A stretch of 64,000 nucleotides of DNA from Trametes villosa. Taxonomy: Eukaryota > Basidiomycota > Agaricomycetes > Polyporales > Polyporaceae. The notes under the pieces were generated by a model. That model was given only the letters and a program-made list of their open reading frames with translations. It did no database searches and was not told the DNA's origin. The stretch is from positions 248,001 through 312,000 of the forward strand of contig PUDQ02000017.1 of assembly GCA_002964805.2 (NCBI GenBank). The letters run 5' to 3'. Both the position numbers and the translations under genes were made by a program. Below, piece after piece: positions 11,303 to 22,424 of the stretch. The stretch's first letter is position 1, and each line of letters opens with the position of its first letter.

Positions 11303-12379
11303 CTAGATGTAAAAGCTACTATATATACGCATCAGCTCAGCAGGAGGCCTTCCAGACTTCAATCCCGCTAGCATCTCCAGGGAGCCACCAGCCGCACGTC
11401 CTTGACGGTAGTCTTCCCAACTCCCGAACAACGGCCTCCAGGTCCACTTGTTGTTCATTCGCACGTACTCGCCTGGGAGTGCTTCGATCACGGTGCGGTC
11501 GTCGATATTGCGGAGCGGGCGACCGAGGCTGATGGTGTTGGCGCACAAGCGAGCCAGGTCGCTGAACGCCGCAGTTAACGAATCGTCGACCGTGGCTTGG
11601 CGCGATGGCTGGAAGATGGGAAACGCCTTCGCCAGCTTTGCCGGTAGGACGTCATCGACATCGAACACGACGGGCAGAGTGCCAATGTAGAGGTCTTCGT
11701 TTAGCGTCCGTCGGTACTCGTGGTGGGCGTCACATCCTCGCAGGAGGTCGGCGTCTGTCTGTTGAAGGTTCGAGGGGCCGTCCGCATGCCCAGCGCGGTA
11801 CTCGTCGAAGGTGCAGAACCCGTGTTCCGCGAGCTTGAACGCTGTCGCAGGGTGGCGTTGCACGCGCGCAGCAGGGTGCGGGCCCTCTATGCAGTGCAGG
11901 TGAATGCGATAGATGTACCGGGGAGTCGTTCGGAGGATGTCCATGCCGAACCCGCTCTTGAGGATGATCTGCGTGTGGATGATGATCTTGAACGCCCACA
12001 TGTGCGCCTCCACAAAGTCGCTGAGAGCCTGCGAGAAGGCGGAGAAAGACGGGTACCCGGCGTGCTGTGCTTGCTTTTTGGTTGCTGTTCCAGCGCCGTT
12101 GGCCACGATTCGGCAGGCTGCCCTGTGGAAGCAGTCCATTTTCAGTGCTCCTTCCGGTGAGATGAATCGCGATTGCACCGACCGCCCGCGTGGACGGGTG
12201 GTGAGAACGTGCACTAACTTGTGGTTTGGCCAAGCGGCCTTTTGACACTCCTGGCTACAGTACAAGGCGACAGAGCACCCACTGCATTTTTTGAGCTTGA
12301 CACCCTCTTGCGGAGATTTGGTGCATCTGTGACACCTCCGGAGAGACTCGGTGACAGCTGAGGCGGCTGGTGGGTTCAT
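11303..12379 (-). CDS. MYND zinc-finger protein, copy 2
   Basis: Two exons joined by a 96-bp intron (12123-12218). The ATG at 12377-12379 gives MNPPAASAVTESLRR, directly before the finger; a second in-frame ATG lies at 12404-12406. The finger is complete: C-HR-C, KKCSGC, YCSQECQKAAWP, then the intron between His-Lys and A-A-C, giving the H-x3-C ligands. The body of about 300 aa shares with its neighbours a GYPSFSAFSQALSDF segment, a helix AHMWAFKIIIHTQIILKSG, a Pro-Gly-x-Tyr motif (EALPGEYVRMN), WRPLFGSWEDY and a short hydrophobic end. The role is unknown; MYND fingers usually bind proline-containing partner peptides. This member shows no break. Confidence 0.85.
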   Translation of the reverse strand: MNPPAASAVTESLRRCHRCTKSPQEGVKLKKCSGCSVALYCSQECQKAAWPNHKLVHVLTTRPRGRSVQSRFISPEGALKMDCFHRAACRIVANGAGTATKKQAQHAGYPSFSAFSQALSDFVEAHMWAFKIIIHTQIILKSGFGMDILRTTPRYIYRIHLHCIEGPHPAARVQRHPATAFKLAEHGFCTFDEYRAGHADGPSNLQQTDADLLRGCDAHHEYRRTLNEDLYIGTLPVVFDVDDVLPAKLAKAFPIFQPSRQATVDDSLTAAFSDLARLCANTISLGRPLRNIDDRTVIEALPGEYVRMNNKWTWRPLFGSWEDYRQGRAAGGSLEMLAGLKSGRPPAELMRIYSSFYI

Positions 12380-12675
12380 ACTACACCGGGGGTCGACTAG
12401 AGACATAGGGACCGTCAGAACATTGCGGTTATGGCTGGAATTATCGCATACTACGGGCCTAGGAATGGGGGTAACTTGGCAACTTGCACTTAAGCTTGGG
12501 ACTGACTCCGCGCGAGAGGCGCCTAACAGCGCGCGCTCATTCACTTACTGCTTCATTACGAGACGAATCAATCTCCGATAAGGAGATTGAACGTAGCGTC
12601 TACCCCGCCACCATCAGTACTTATTCAACGGCACTAATGCGGACGTTCGCCTCGGTCTCGTAGAACTAACCACAA

Positions 12676-13385
12676 CAACCATTGAGGGCCTGGTCGGCTG
12701 CCAAGTGACTAACAAACCGCCCCCGCCAAAATGTAGTCGCTAGCGACTACCGAGTTATGATCGGGCCGGAATAGTTATCACAGTCGGGGAGACCGTTCGG
12801 CGACGCGCCGGCTCGGGCGTTTAGGTGTCACTATCGAGCGCCTAGCGGTCACCCCTTGTCCACCGACCTGCGCGTAGTGGCGCGCGCGCGACACCTCGCA
12901 TAGAGACATGCTAGTGTTTTTATATATTGTGTAGGCAGAGAAACAGAAATGGTGGCCCAGAGACTAATTTTGAAACCCAAAAAACTCAAGCAGCAGCTTT
13001 CAATGTTGTACGCGCGAAATATTCGGCGACGCGCCCCTTCGCGCGCATCTGGTTCAGCGCGCGTGCCGAGTTCCACTACGACCTGAGCCTCTGTCAATGG
13101 CGCGAGTCCCGGCGCACTTAGCAGAGCCTATATTGAATACATGTATGTGTTTTTCTCAACTGCGCGAAGTGTTCTCGCGGACTGAGCGTACCCTGCCTAA
13201 GTACTGCGTGCCAACGCGCGCGCACGGTCGCGGGCATAGCGCCCCAGCGGTCACTGTGACTGTCAGTGACCGCGGGCGCCTAGTCTAGTCACTGGCGATT
13301 ACCGACTGCCCGGTGATCTCGGCGTTTGACCGTCTCACTGGTGAGTAGCAACTCGCTCGCAGCCGACCAGGCCCTGAATGTTGAG
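12676..13385. mobile_element. MITE-like element with terminal inverted repeats
   Basis: A 16-base perfect inverted repeat GGGCCTGGTCGGCTGC occurs at 12686-12701 and, on the other strand, at 13359-13374. Weaker pairing extends outward (CAACC-ATTGA against CAAC-ATTCA). Inside are an 18-bp perfect palindrome at 12733-12750 and a 10-bp stem with 7-nt loop at 13247-13273, plus GC-rich repeats such as TTCGGCGACGCGCC near 12794 and 13020. It holds no coding frame with a domain. No target-site duplication could be fixed. Confidence 0.5.
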
Positions 13386-13687
13386 TATCTGCTCAGACTC
13401 CTCGAGCACCATTGCAGCCGACCGCGAGATCCGTGAGGTTTCGTATGGTGAGCACTTCATGATTTTGATGTATAGGTAGTCTTAGTATCATGGACGGTAG
13501 TCGCGAGTCGAGACACCAACCAGCTCTTCCTGTCCTCCATAATACCATGGACTCCGCATCACATTTAGCCTTCCATATCATCATCCCTCCCTGACTAAAA
13601 CTACCAGCACGCATGCACGTCCCGTACCCGTGCAAGCAGAACCTGTCTCGAGATAGCTGGTGAGTGCCGCAATCTGTGTGTGGACTG

Positions 13688-14958
13688 TCAGCTTAGAGAT
13701 GACCGTTCAAGTTTACCGATAGTTGACACACTACTGTACCATCTCATTCGACACAAAATCATTGCGTCTCCGGCGATCTTGACTGGGAGTCCTTGTATGC
13801 CTGACTCTCCATGACTTGAGGTGTATCGTCTAGAAGCACATGAAACTTCAATTACCTTTGATCGAGCGGACACACGGGTGGCCCACGTACCTGCTGCGCT
13901 GCCTTCGCCGGGTTTGATCCCCCAGAACTGTAGGTAGACATCCATCAACGACAGGAACTGTCCTCTCGTCCTGGGTCCCTCCAACATCTCCAAGCGGCCG
14001 CACTCCGCTCGTCCTTCTTGATAGTCCTCCCAGTTGCGGAAGAACGGCTTCCACACCCACTTTCCCGCTGACCGAACGACACACCCGGGAATGGGGTGCA
14101 GCGGGAATCGTTGGTCGTTAACTTGGAAAGAGATGCCCGCGTTGATGCTGTTCAAACAGACAGAGATGACATCGGCTAGCGCGGCGTTGACGAAGTCTGT
14201 CATGACAAATGTGCGCTCCGGGAGGTATACGGGGTGAAGCTCCGACGTGAGCTGTGTCATACCGTCGACGGAGTACAGGATAGGGATGGTGCCAACATAT
14301 CGTGGATCGTTCCGCGTGAGCTGGTGCTCGTGGAAGGCCTGACAATCTCCCAAGAGGCTCGCGCAGCCTCCAAACTTGAGCACCCCGCTAGTCAGGTACT
14401 CCAGACAATTGTAGAAACGGTTCTCCACCAAAGTGAACGTGTTGGATGGGGTACGCTCCGGAGAGTGTGCCATATCCACAGGCACCGAACGAAAGCGGTA
14501 GACAAGAACCTCCAGCTGAGTGTTCGCCCGCGCGATATCCATACTAGGCCCAGTTCTGAGTAGGATATGTGTGAGGGACGCTTTGCGGAGGGCCCACTCG
14601 TGTGCTGTGAGGAAGTCGGTGAATGCCTTCGTGAACGCCTGTACGGACGGGTACCCTAGGGTTCGAGCTTCGCCGTTTGTGACGTTCCTATGCTGCTTGG
14701 CATCCTCGCTCATGCGCCGACAAGAAATCCTGAACACGAGTAGTGTTAGTACTTCAAACGCGTCCGCAGAGAATTAATCGGGACTTACTTGTGGCCTGCC
14801 ACCCATGCCGCCTTCTGGCATTCTTTGCTGCAATATACCGCCGTCGGATCAGCGCAACCGCCGCATCGCCTGAGCTTGACATTGCCTTGGGGTCTGTCGC
14901 CACATTGGCGGCACTTTCGAAGGTCGGTCGGCTGGGAATCTGAAGCCTCGGAGAGCAT
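13688..14958 (-). CDS. MYND zinc-finger protein, copy 3
   Basis: The ATG at 14956-14958 gives MLSEASDSQPTDLRK and then a complete MYND finger (C-RQ-C, RRCGGC, YCSKECQKAAW, H-K-I-S-C). The last ligands come from exon 2 after a 59-bp intron (14730-14788). The body follows the array pattern: LGYPSVQAFTKAFTDF, a helix EWALRKASLTHILLRTG, IPGCVVRSAGKWVWKPFF, LMDVYLQFWGI. The open frame then continues about 70 residues beyond where copies 1 and 2 end. A plausible donor (GCAG|GTACGTGG, near 13890) just after the conserved end suggests the true stop lies in a further small exon, so the 3' limit is uncertain. Function unknown. Confidence 0.8.
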
Positions 14959-15518
14959 GTAGGTTTATAGCAAGGTGAGCGAGGAGGGATAATGGTTCAA
15001 GTTTGAGCCTCGGCGGGGCGAGCAGGCGTGCGTGTATTCCGAACTGCGGTGTAATGCCGTAAGATATTGGCCTCATGACTGACGCATTTGGTAGGTGCTA
15101 GGTATGCCATGAGGGACCATCGAGCATCTTGAGTTGGACTTGTCGAGGTCTAGTTCAGCTGTCAGACATAGGCTTGGATATTAGAAGTACTATCATGCAC
15201 GGTGCTTAGGAAGGCGAACGGCTTAGCGCAAGGTAGGGGCCAGGCGCTGAAGGTGCCGCCGACTTCTCTTGATACTCCCCGTTGCAGCGAGCCAACTTTT
15301 ACTGTTGAACGCATTGAACAGTTTATGAACCCCTTGCGGGTAGCACATATACACAAAACTGCGGGGTATTGGCGCGAAAGTATCGAGATAGGCCCAAGTT
15401 AGTACTACTGGCATACCTGTCGTGATGGTAGTTAGTGCCGTGAAATGGATGCGGATGTCGGTTTGTGCTAGAGCAGCCTCGCACGCTTACCGCTAACGCT
15501 ATTCACCAAGAGTTTCCA
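14959..15518. other. Spacer between MYND copies 3 and 4
   Basis: Upstream region of copy 3, with a TATAAAC-like sequence on the minus strand just before its ATG, and downstream region of copy 4. Short open frames only; nothing else recognised. Confidence 0.5.
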
Positions 15519-16544
15519 TCATATCGTAAGCAGCGCCTTCAGAAGTTGCTTCGGGGGTAGCTCGGTCCTCCTCGGCGCGCTGAGAACCTCGTGAAGGCCT
15601 ATGTAGTCCCTGCTTGTCGGCGAATAGTCGTCCCAGTCCGCAAAGAGAGGCTCCCAGATCCACTTCCCAGCTTTGCGCGAGAACCTCCCTGGCAGGGGTA
15701 TCTTCGAGTCGTCACCCTCTGGGCACCGGAGCGGAAACCCCTTGTTGAGCGACCCGCTGCAGAGGTTGATCACGTCCTCGAGGATGTCCAGCGAGGCCTG
15801 GTCCAGCGGCAGCCGCTTCCGCGTGTGCAGGATCGGGAAGTTCATCGTGTTGCACATGGTGATGCCGTCGCACTTGAACACCACGGCGATCACGCACGCG
15901 AACGCGCTCCCGCAGCGCTGCTCCATGTACTTCGAGACGGCCTCGCGCTCCTGCGCGGTGTCGCGCCAGAAGTCCGCGTTCGTCTGGTGCGACGCGTTCC
16001 ACTCGTCGATCTTGATGACGCCTTGATTGCGCGCGTAGAATGTGCTGGCCGGGTTGCGCTCGGCGGACGTCAGGCGCGGGGTGTTGCGGCAGACGCACTC
16101 GTAGCACGTCATAAAGAGCGGGGGTATCTTGAGGAACTTGACGCCGCCGAGCTTGAGGATCAACGCCTGTGTGAACGTCTGGAGAGCCCACGAGTGCGCC
16201 TCGATCCAGTCGTTGAGCGCGCGGGAGAAGGTGATCGTGTTCGCGAAGCCGAAAGGCCGCACTTCTGCCTCGAATTTAGGGTCGAGGTTCATGGTAGCCT
16301 TCGACATATATCGACAAGACTCCCTAGTTCATGCCAGGTCAGTTCTGTAGGGAATAGTGCAGCTAGAGCAAAGCGCATCATACTTGTGCTCATCCCAGGC
16401 AGACCTCTGGCAGGTTTTTCCGCAATAGATGGCGTACTCGCAGGCCGCACATTTCCTTAGCTTCCGAGTCGGCTTCTCAGCTTCTCCACACCAGCTGCAG
16501 CGCCTGAGCATGGCGGGAACCTTTACTCCGGGGTGAACGTCCAT
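15519..16544 (-). CDS. MYND zinc-finger protein, copy 4
   Basis: The first gene of the array in transcription order and the most divergent. The ATG at 16542-16544 gives MDVHPGVKVPAM. The MYND finger reads C-SW-C, RKCAAC, YCGKTCQRSAW, H-K-E-S-C, with the usual intron (16324-16383, 60 bp) between His-Lys and E-S-C. The body has the family features: FGFANTITFSRALNDW, EAHSWALQTFTQALILK, a PLPGRFSRKAGKWIWEPLF segment and a short end. The shared intron position in all four genes shows they are tandem duplicates. Function unknown. Confidence 0.85.
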
Positions 16545-16795
16545 GGCCAAGGATTGCTTCCAGTGCCTCAGCTCGGGGGAGCGGCCTCGACACGCAGTGG
16601 ACGTCCGGCTGGAAGGAGGCTAACCTCGTTTAAGCGCGCAGTGGCAAGCTGAAAAAGATGCATCGCGTGAGGAGCACAGCCACGTAGTACTTCCAAGCTT
16701 GGTGGGGATCCACACTAAAACTAACGAGAAAGTCCCATAGAAGAGGTGGTGATACACGTTGTACACAGGAGATCCGCAGACAACAAGAGCTTCCA

Positions 16796-19700
16796 TCAAT
16801 CAGCATTCACCGGAGGCAGCGGCTCGCGCCTTCCGGGTACGGGCCAGATCTCGGTCAACGTTGTCGCATCCCAGATACGCCCGCCGCGTGCGACGAACCG
16901 AATGTCCCGCGTCCCGCTGATATCGCCCTCAAGCAGGTCGACACCCGGGGGGTAGACAACGAAGTCGGCGAGCTTGCCGGGGGTCAGTGAACCCACGGCG
17001 CCATCGATACCGAGGGTCGCCGCTGCATCGGAGGTAGCCGCGCGAAGAACCTATTAACAGGAGACGGTCAGCGATGTTTCAAGCGACACAGTCAGCTCAC
17101 TCGCTTCGTAGTTCGTCAAGCCGCCCGCTTTGGTGAAGAACATCTCGGCATGGTAGTTGACACCGAGCGGGGCTTCTCCGTGAGCACCGATGTGCGCCTT
17201 CAGGCCCTTGCGGACCAGCTTGGCCGTCGAGATCGACGTGTTAAACACTTGGAATGCTGCAGGGAAATCAGCATGACTAGCATGTCGTCGGGAGCAGAAT
17301 CCTTACAGTCCAACGGCCGCGATGTTGTTTCGCTCAGACCCTCGAGAATGTCGTGCCGGGCAAAGCGACGAAGCCTGACGGAGGCATCAATTAGCCGCAC
17401 GAGACAGCAGTACTGGTATACTCCACGTACTTCTCAATATTAGGAATATCTTCGCCTGCCCAGATGAACTGCTCGCCCATCACACCGCCGTAGTTCACGA
17501 CGTGCGTGGGTGTGGATCCGGTGCCGCTCGATGCGTACAGGGTGAGGATGTCGTCGTATAGCACCGGGATAGGCAGGGCGTGCTCGATCGTGGTCATACC
17601 TGACGAGAAGCAGATGAGTGACCAGATTGCGCGACCATTGGGGGTTAGACTCACCGTCGACGATATAGGTTTGATCCCAGTCGTAGTTCATGCCCTACGT
17701 ACGTAAGGTTAAGCACGAATATATCTCGACAAGCGCAATCACTTACGCCCTCGGGGAAACAAAGCATCGACAAGTTGCGGGCGGCGAGTAGAAGTCTCTG
17801 ACGAGACGCCCTGGAAAGATATCACTCAGCATATATAGCCTGAACATCTCTCGGACGGAAGGCACGCACCGAGAAGGCAGGTTGTAGTTCTTGTACGAGA
17901 AGCTAGACGGCCCGCCCTCGACCTTGATCCTCAACAGCGCGGACTTCGCCTCCTCGAGGTCGACGATGTCCTGGTGGTATCCCGGGCCCCCGGCACCATA
18001 GATAATGGTACCGGTCTGGAAGATACGCGGTCCGACGAGCTGGCCGCGCTCTGTGCGGAACCGCTCGGAGAACGCCTGGACGGTATCCGCGCTAGGGCTA
18101 TACAGACGTCAGCTGTCACCCACTACAGCCAAGCGTAGATGCTCACTTGTGCAGCGTCGTGACGCCGTACGCGAGGAACGTCTCCAGCTCCCAAGAGCGC
18201 GCGGGGTGTGTGTTGTCGAAACCGTTCCAGTGCGCATGTACGTCGATGAAGCCGGGAACGATGTAGCCTAGCGTCTCTCGGAGTCAGTACACCAACCGTT
18301 CACAAGGCAGGACGTAAACTTACCGCCTTGGACGTCGAGCACCGTGGCTCCGTAGGGGATGACCGCGTCGTGAACACCCACGATCGCCTCGATCTCGCCG
18401 TTGCGCGTCACGATCACCGCGTCCCGCAAGACGTCAGTCTTGAGCTCACCCGTCTCCATCGTCACCAACGTCGCGTTCGCGATGACGAAGAAGTCGGCGT
18501 GCGGCGCGGCGTCTTCGCCGTACTTCTCGGCTGCGAACGCAGCCGCTTCCTGCTTCAGGCGGTGGATGTCGCTGGGGTACTCGACCACGACCTCCTGGAA
18601 CTTGGGGAGCGTCTTCGAGCACTCGATGCCGAAGGTGTTGGAGTCGCGCTGCGCCGCGTTCGAGCACGCGCTCAGCTTAGATACGTCGACGTGGTGGAGC
18701 CACGGGCCTGCAAATCGAGCATTTCGTGAGATACCCCTAACTCGAATAAATCACTGGATACGCACCCAGGAACCAGAAGAGCTTCGAGCCGTCACCACTC
18801 CAAGTGATCGAGTGCCCGCCGTCGACGCTCAGCCTAAGCAGACCCTTCGTAGCGTTCCCAGGCTTGCTCCAGATCGCGTCGTCAGCCTTCACGCTCGGGG
18901 CGTAGTAGACGTGGGAGAAGTCGACAACGGCCGCGGGGGTGGTCTTCGACGAGCCCGAGCTCGGGGGTGGGATCGCCAGCTCGACGGACATGCGCCCGCT
19001 CGCCAGCGTCTCGTGCGCGTAGTCGCCGAGCTCGTTAGGCCCCGCCGCGAGATCGATGACGAACGCGCGCTGGGGTTCTTGCACGAGCAGCTTCTTGTTC
19101 TTCTCGAGGAAGCGCAGCTGTGTGTGCAGCAGGTCGCCGGTGTCGATCTCGGACGGCACGAACCGGATATTCTTGATCTCGACGGTCGACTTCTTCAGGT
19201 CCGAGCTGGAGGGGAGTGCGAGCTCGCCGATGTAGAGCCCCGGGCCAGCTGTCGCGACGGTGTTGCCGGTGAGGTAGTCGCCGCCGGTCCTGACGAACGC
19301 GATCTGGCGGCTGTTCCCGGAACAAGCGCACGCGACGGGGGAGTAGTAGCGGCCGAGAGGGAGGCCAGTGAGCTCGTACGCGGCCCCCGAGGTCACGTTC
19401 GCGAGCTCGAGGGTGGTGAAGTTGACGTCCGACCAGCGCGCGTGCAGAACGAGGTCGTGCGCGCCAGGGACGAACGACGGAGAGTAGTACGGCGCGGCGG
19501 GGTGAAGCGCGGGCACGCGCTGCGGCTTCGCGTCCTCGCCGACGTCTTGGACATAGGTCGCTCCGGCAGCCTGGAAGACAGCCTTCTCGCCGGCCTCGTC
19601 GACGCGCAGCTCGTGGAACGCGTATACGCGCTGCTCGTCTGCAGTCTCGGTCGCCTTGATGTCGATCTTCGCAGAGCGCGTCTCCGCGAGACGCTTCTCG

Positions 19701-21310
19701 ATGTGCGCGACGAAGGGAATGGGCTTGGGCGTGCCGCCGAGGACGCGCTCGCCAGCCGCGTTCTTGGAGAGGGGAACGTGGTAGATCTGTCCGGCTGCCC
19801 AGATGATGACGGCGTCGTCCTCCGGGGTGAACGCGAAAGACGGGTAGGTCCCCATAGGCGCAGAGACGACCGCGAGGTCGTAGGTGAGGCCGTACCACAG
19901 GTTGCGGATGGTACCCGTCTCGAGGTCCCTACGAGGGTCAGTTAGCCGGACAGCGAGCGGGTTGGTAATACACATACTTCAAGACTAAAGCTTCCTTGTC
20001 TCGCACCCGACGGACGAACGCGAGCGTGCGGCCATCGCGGGAAAGCTCCGGACGGGTCGCGCCACCGGGGAAGGAGCTGACGAGCGTCGTCGTTCGTTTG
20101 GAGGTCAGATTTACGGAGAATATCGCGTTGAAGCCCTTGTGCACATCTGTAGAAACTCGGTCAGCACCAGCGGTGGAGGAGAGAGACGGCACGTGCCTTT
20201 GCTATACGACCAGTCGCCGTCGTCGACAATGTTCTTGGAATATATCAGCGTGTCGTTGCCCTTCCAGATGAACTGCTCGGGGCCGATCTGCTGCTCGCCG
20301 TATTGCTCAGAGGTCCAGCCTGGAGGGAGCGTCCGTCCGACCAGCCGCTTGCCGCTGCCAGCCTTGATAGCGTTGACTTCAGCATTCACGCCCGGAATCG
20401 GGTACTCCCAAGCTTCACCGGCGCCGAGGCTGCGGGAGGAGGTGTACCACTTGGTCGCGACGAGCTTCGTGCCGGAAGGGTGGAAGCGGGCGTCCGACAC
20501 CCATCTGTAGGTCTCGTTGGTGACACGCCGGGCTACGCGATGTCAGGACTCGTATCTTCAGGGCGGATACTCTGGATGCATACCGTCGAGTCTGCCCTCG
20601 CGAAGAAGCCGGCGCTGCTTGCGCTCTGCGGTCTCTTTAACCCCGCTTGCCAGGAGATCTTCCTCCGCGTCCTTCAGCTCGAGGGCGCGCGACAGCTCCG
20701 CATTCTCAGAGCGCACGGTTCGAATGTCCGACTCCTTGCAACCCTTCCACTCCTTGATCCATATATTCTCTACTCCGAGCTCGGCGTCGCTCCGGTACAC
20801 GAAGCTGTCGCCGTCAGGAGAGAAGTGGGGGTCGGAGTCGTGGGGGACGCCGAGGAGAACGGGGATAGCCCTCGAGACGACCTCAAAGTCTTCAAGTTGA
20901 GCCCCAGCATAGGCGGATGCCGGAAGACAATAGATGTCTCCTAGTATGTCGAAGATGATATCACCAGACTTGGGATGGACGTCCAACCGGAGCCAGGTAC
21001 CCTCGGTGACATCGTACTCGAGACGGCGGGGGAAGGGGAAGTCCGTTGAGATATCCCACGGCGCTGACTCACGCAGAGGCCAAACATCGTCCTTCCACTC
21101 CTCGCTTGGGTCGATAGAAAATACGGCAGGCTCACGAGAGGTGTTGAGGACTTGGGCGGGGCTCCATGGCAGGGGTAGAAGAGTCGAGAGGAGGAGTGCA
21201 GAGGATATGAGTAGGCCAGTTCTGACCCAACGAGGCCGACCAACAGGATATGGATGGCGCGTCGCAACGTTCGCCTGGGGTGAATTAGCCTTCTCAAAGG
21301 GCGCCGCCAT
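16796..21310 (-). CDS. Membrane-anchored WD40-like propeller / amidohydrolase fusion
   Basis: A large multi-exon gene, roughly 1,200 aa. The ATG at 21308-21310 is followed after about 28 residues by a hydrophobic anchor (LLISSALLLSTLLPLPW), so the bulk probably faces the lumen or outside. The first two thirds carry WD40-like/TolB-type propeller repeats (HFSPDGDSFVYRSDAELG, RFHPSGTKLVATKW, LSRDGRTLAFVRR, SFAFTPEDDAVIIWAAG). The last third is an amidohydrolase of the imidazolonepropionase-like group: the metal-binding HxH in VPGFIDVHAHW, a later AHIGAHGE segment, and the typical C-terminal GSLTPGKLADFVV. This architecture (Tricorn/TolB-type propeller plus Amidohydro_1) is known in bacteria and fungi, but the substrate is unknown. 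No break was seen; exact borders of the small exons between 17.0 and 17.9 kb are uncertain. Confidence 0.88.
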
Positions 21311-21830
21311 GTCCGCGCGCTCGAGTAGACGTGCAAACCCCGGTGGACGTCGGGCTCGTACTCGGCGCTCGTGCTCAGTGCGTCTGGATTGTGTGTCAGT
21401 GCATACATACTGGTGTTACAGAACATACCACACGCACCCTCTTCGTCAGCGCTAGAGGTGACGACGAGCAGGCGAGAGTAGGGCGTGTACGACGGTGGGA
21501 GTAGACGTGCAAGGAGAGATCACTGGACACGGGCTAGCTCTGAGTCGCGTCAGGTCGCGTCACTTTCCCCACACCCATCATCAACGTCTACCACCGCCGG
21601 CAACGACGGCGCGTATGCTTTCCTTCTTCGCCCACGCTGTCTTCCACTGCCAATTGGATGCATAGATCGAAACGAACGGCTGAGTGCTTTCTGGGATCCG
21701 GAGCGGGGGATTGCGCGATGGGTGAGAGAGAGGTCCGGACCGACCGCGTCTCGGAGTCCCGAATCCGATAAATAGCCCCTCTCGACCCGACCCTCGAGCT
21801 CCATCCTTCAGACTCATACTCTTTGTCACC
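21311..21830. promoter_or_regulatory. Divergent promoter region, with TATA-like box of the first MIF gene
   Basis: This interval separates the propeller/amidohydrolase gene (-) from the first MIF-like gene (+). A GATAAATA box at 21767-21774 lies about 57 bp before the MIF ATG. The same box with similar flanks occurs before the second MIF copy. Confidence 0.6.
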
Positions 21831-22424
21831 ATGCCGTCGCTTGAGCTCAAGACCAACGTCGCTATTCCCGACATCAAGGCATTCTCCCTTGAGTTCTCCA
21901 AAGTAAGCTTCTGGCAGGTGCCGGGCGGCAGCGGATATGCTGATCTTGCCCTCCGCACGTAGTTCGCGGCCACGACCCTCAAGAAGCCCGAGGCGTACAT
22001 TTCTGTGTCGTACATTCACCACGAGCACCTCACGTTCGCCGGAACGTTTGACCCCGCTTTCCTCCTGTACATTGTGAGTATCAGCTCGTATATGCAGGAC
22101 TAGTTCTCATTCTGTCGATGCGAGTAGACGACTTTGGACAACGCCAATCCCGAGGCCAACGAGGAGTACTCCAAGGCGTTCTTCGCGTTCTTCAAGGAGA
22201 AGCTCGGCGTTGAGCCCACCCGCGGGTACATGTAAGTTGACTGCATGCATCTCGGACGCGCGATCACGCTGATCAATGGGAATACACAGCACCTACTCTG
22301 ACCCTGGACGCGCGTACCTCGGGTAAGTCACAATTCGAAGCTGTATTCTCAGCATCCCAGAACTGATGATATCTCGTGGCACAGGTACAACTCGACGACG
22401 TTCGCGACCATTTTCGGCAAGTAA
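21831..22424 (+). CDS. MIF / D-dopachrome tautomerase-like protein, copy 1
   Basis: Five exons splice to 119 aa, close to the ~115 aa of animal MIF. Exons: 21831-21902, 21963-22073, 22128-22231, 22290-22322, 22385-22424. The protein starts MPSLELKTNV, so after Met removal Pro is residue 1, the catalytic base of the tautomerase/MIF superfamily. A conserved Lys-Pro (KKPEAYISVSY) matches the Lys32 region of MIF. Further family segments are FAGTFDPAFLLYI, EEYSKAFFAFFKEKLGVEP, a YITYSD-type strand and a YNSTTFA end like the NNSTFA end of MIF. The expected fold is a small trimeric cytosolic protein with keto-enol tautomerase activity; its role in a fungus is not known. A second copy lies 1 kb downstream. 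Confidence 0.9.

Noticed and set aside
11720..12160. 146-aa + strand frame in MYND copy 2
   Set aside because: Antisense to an exon with a complete zinc finger and family-conserved body.
18401..19945. 514-aa + strand frame
   Set aside because: Antisense to the propeller region of the amidohydrolase fusion; composition typical of a GC-rich shadow frame.
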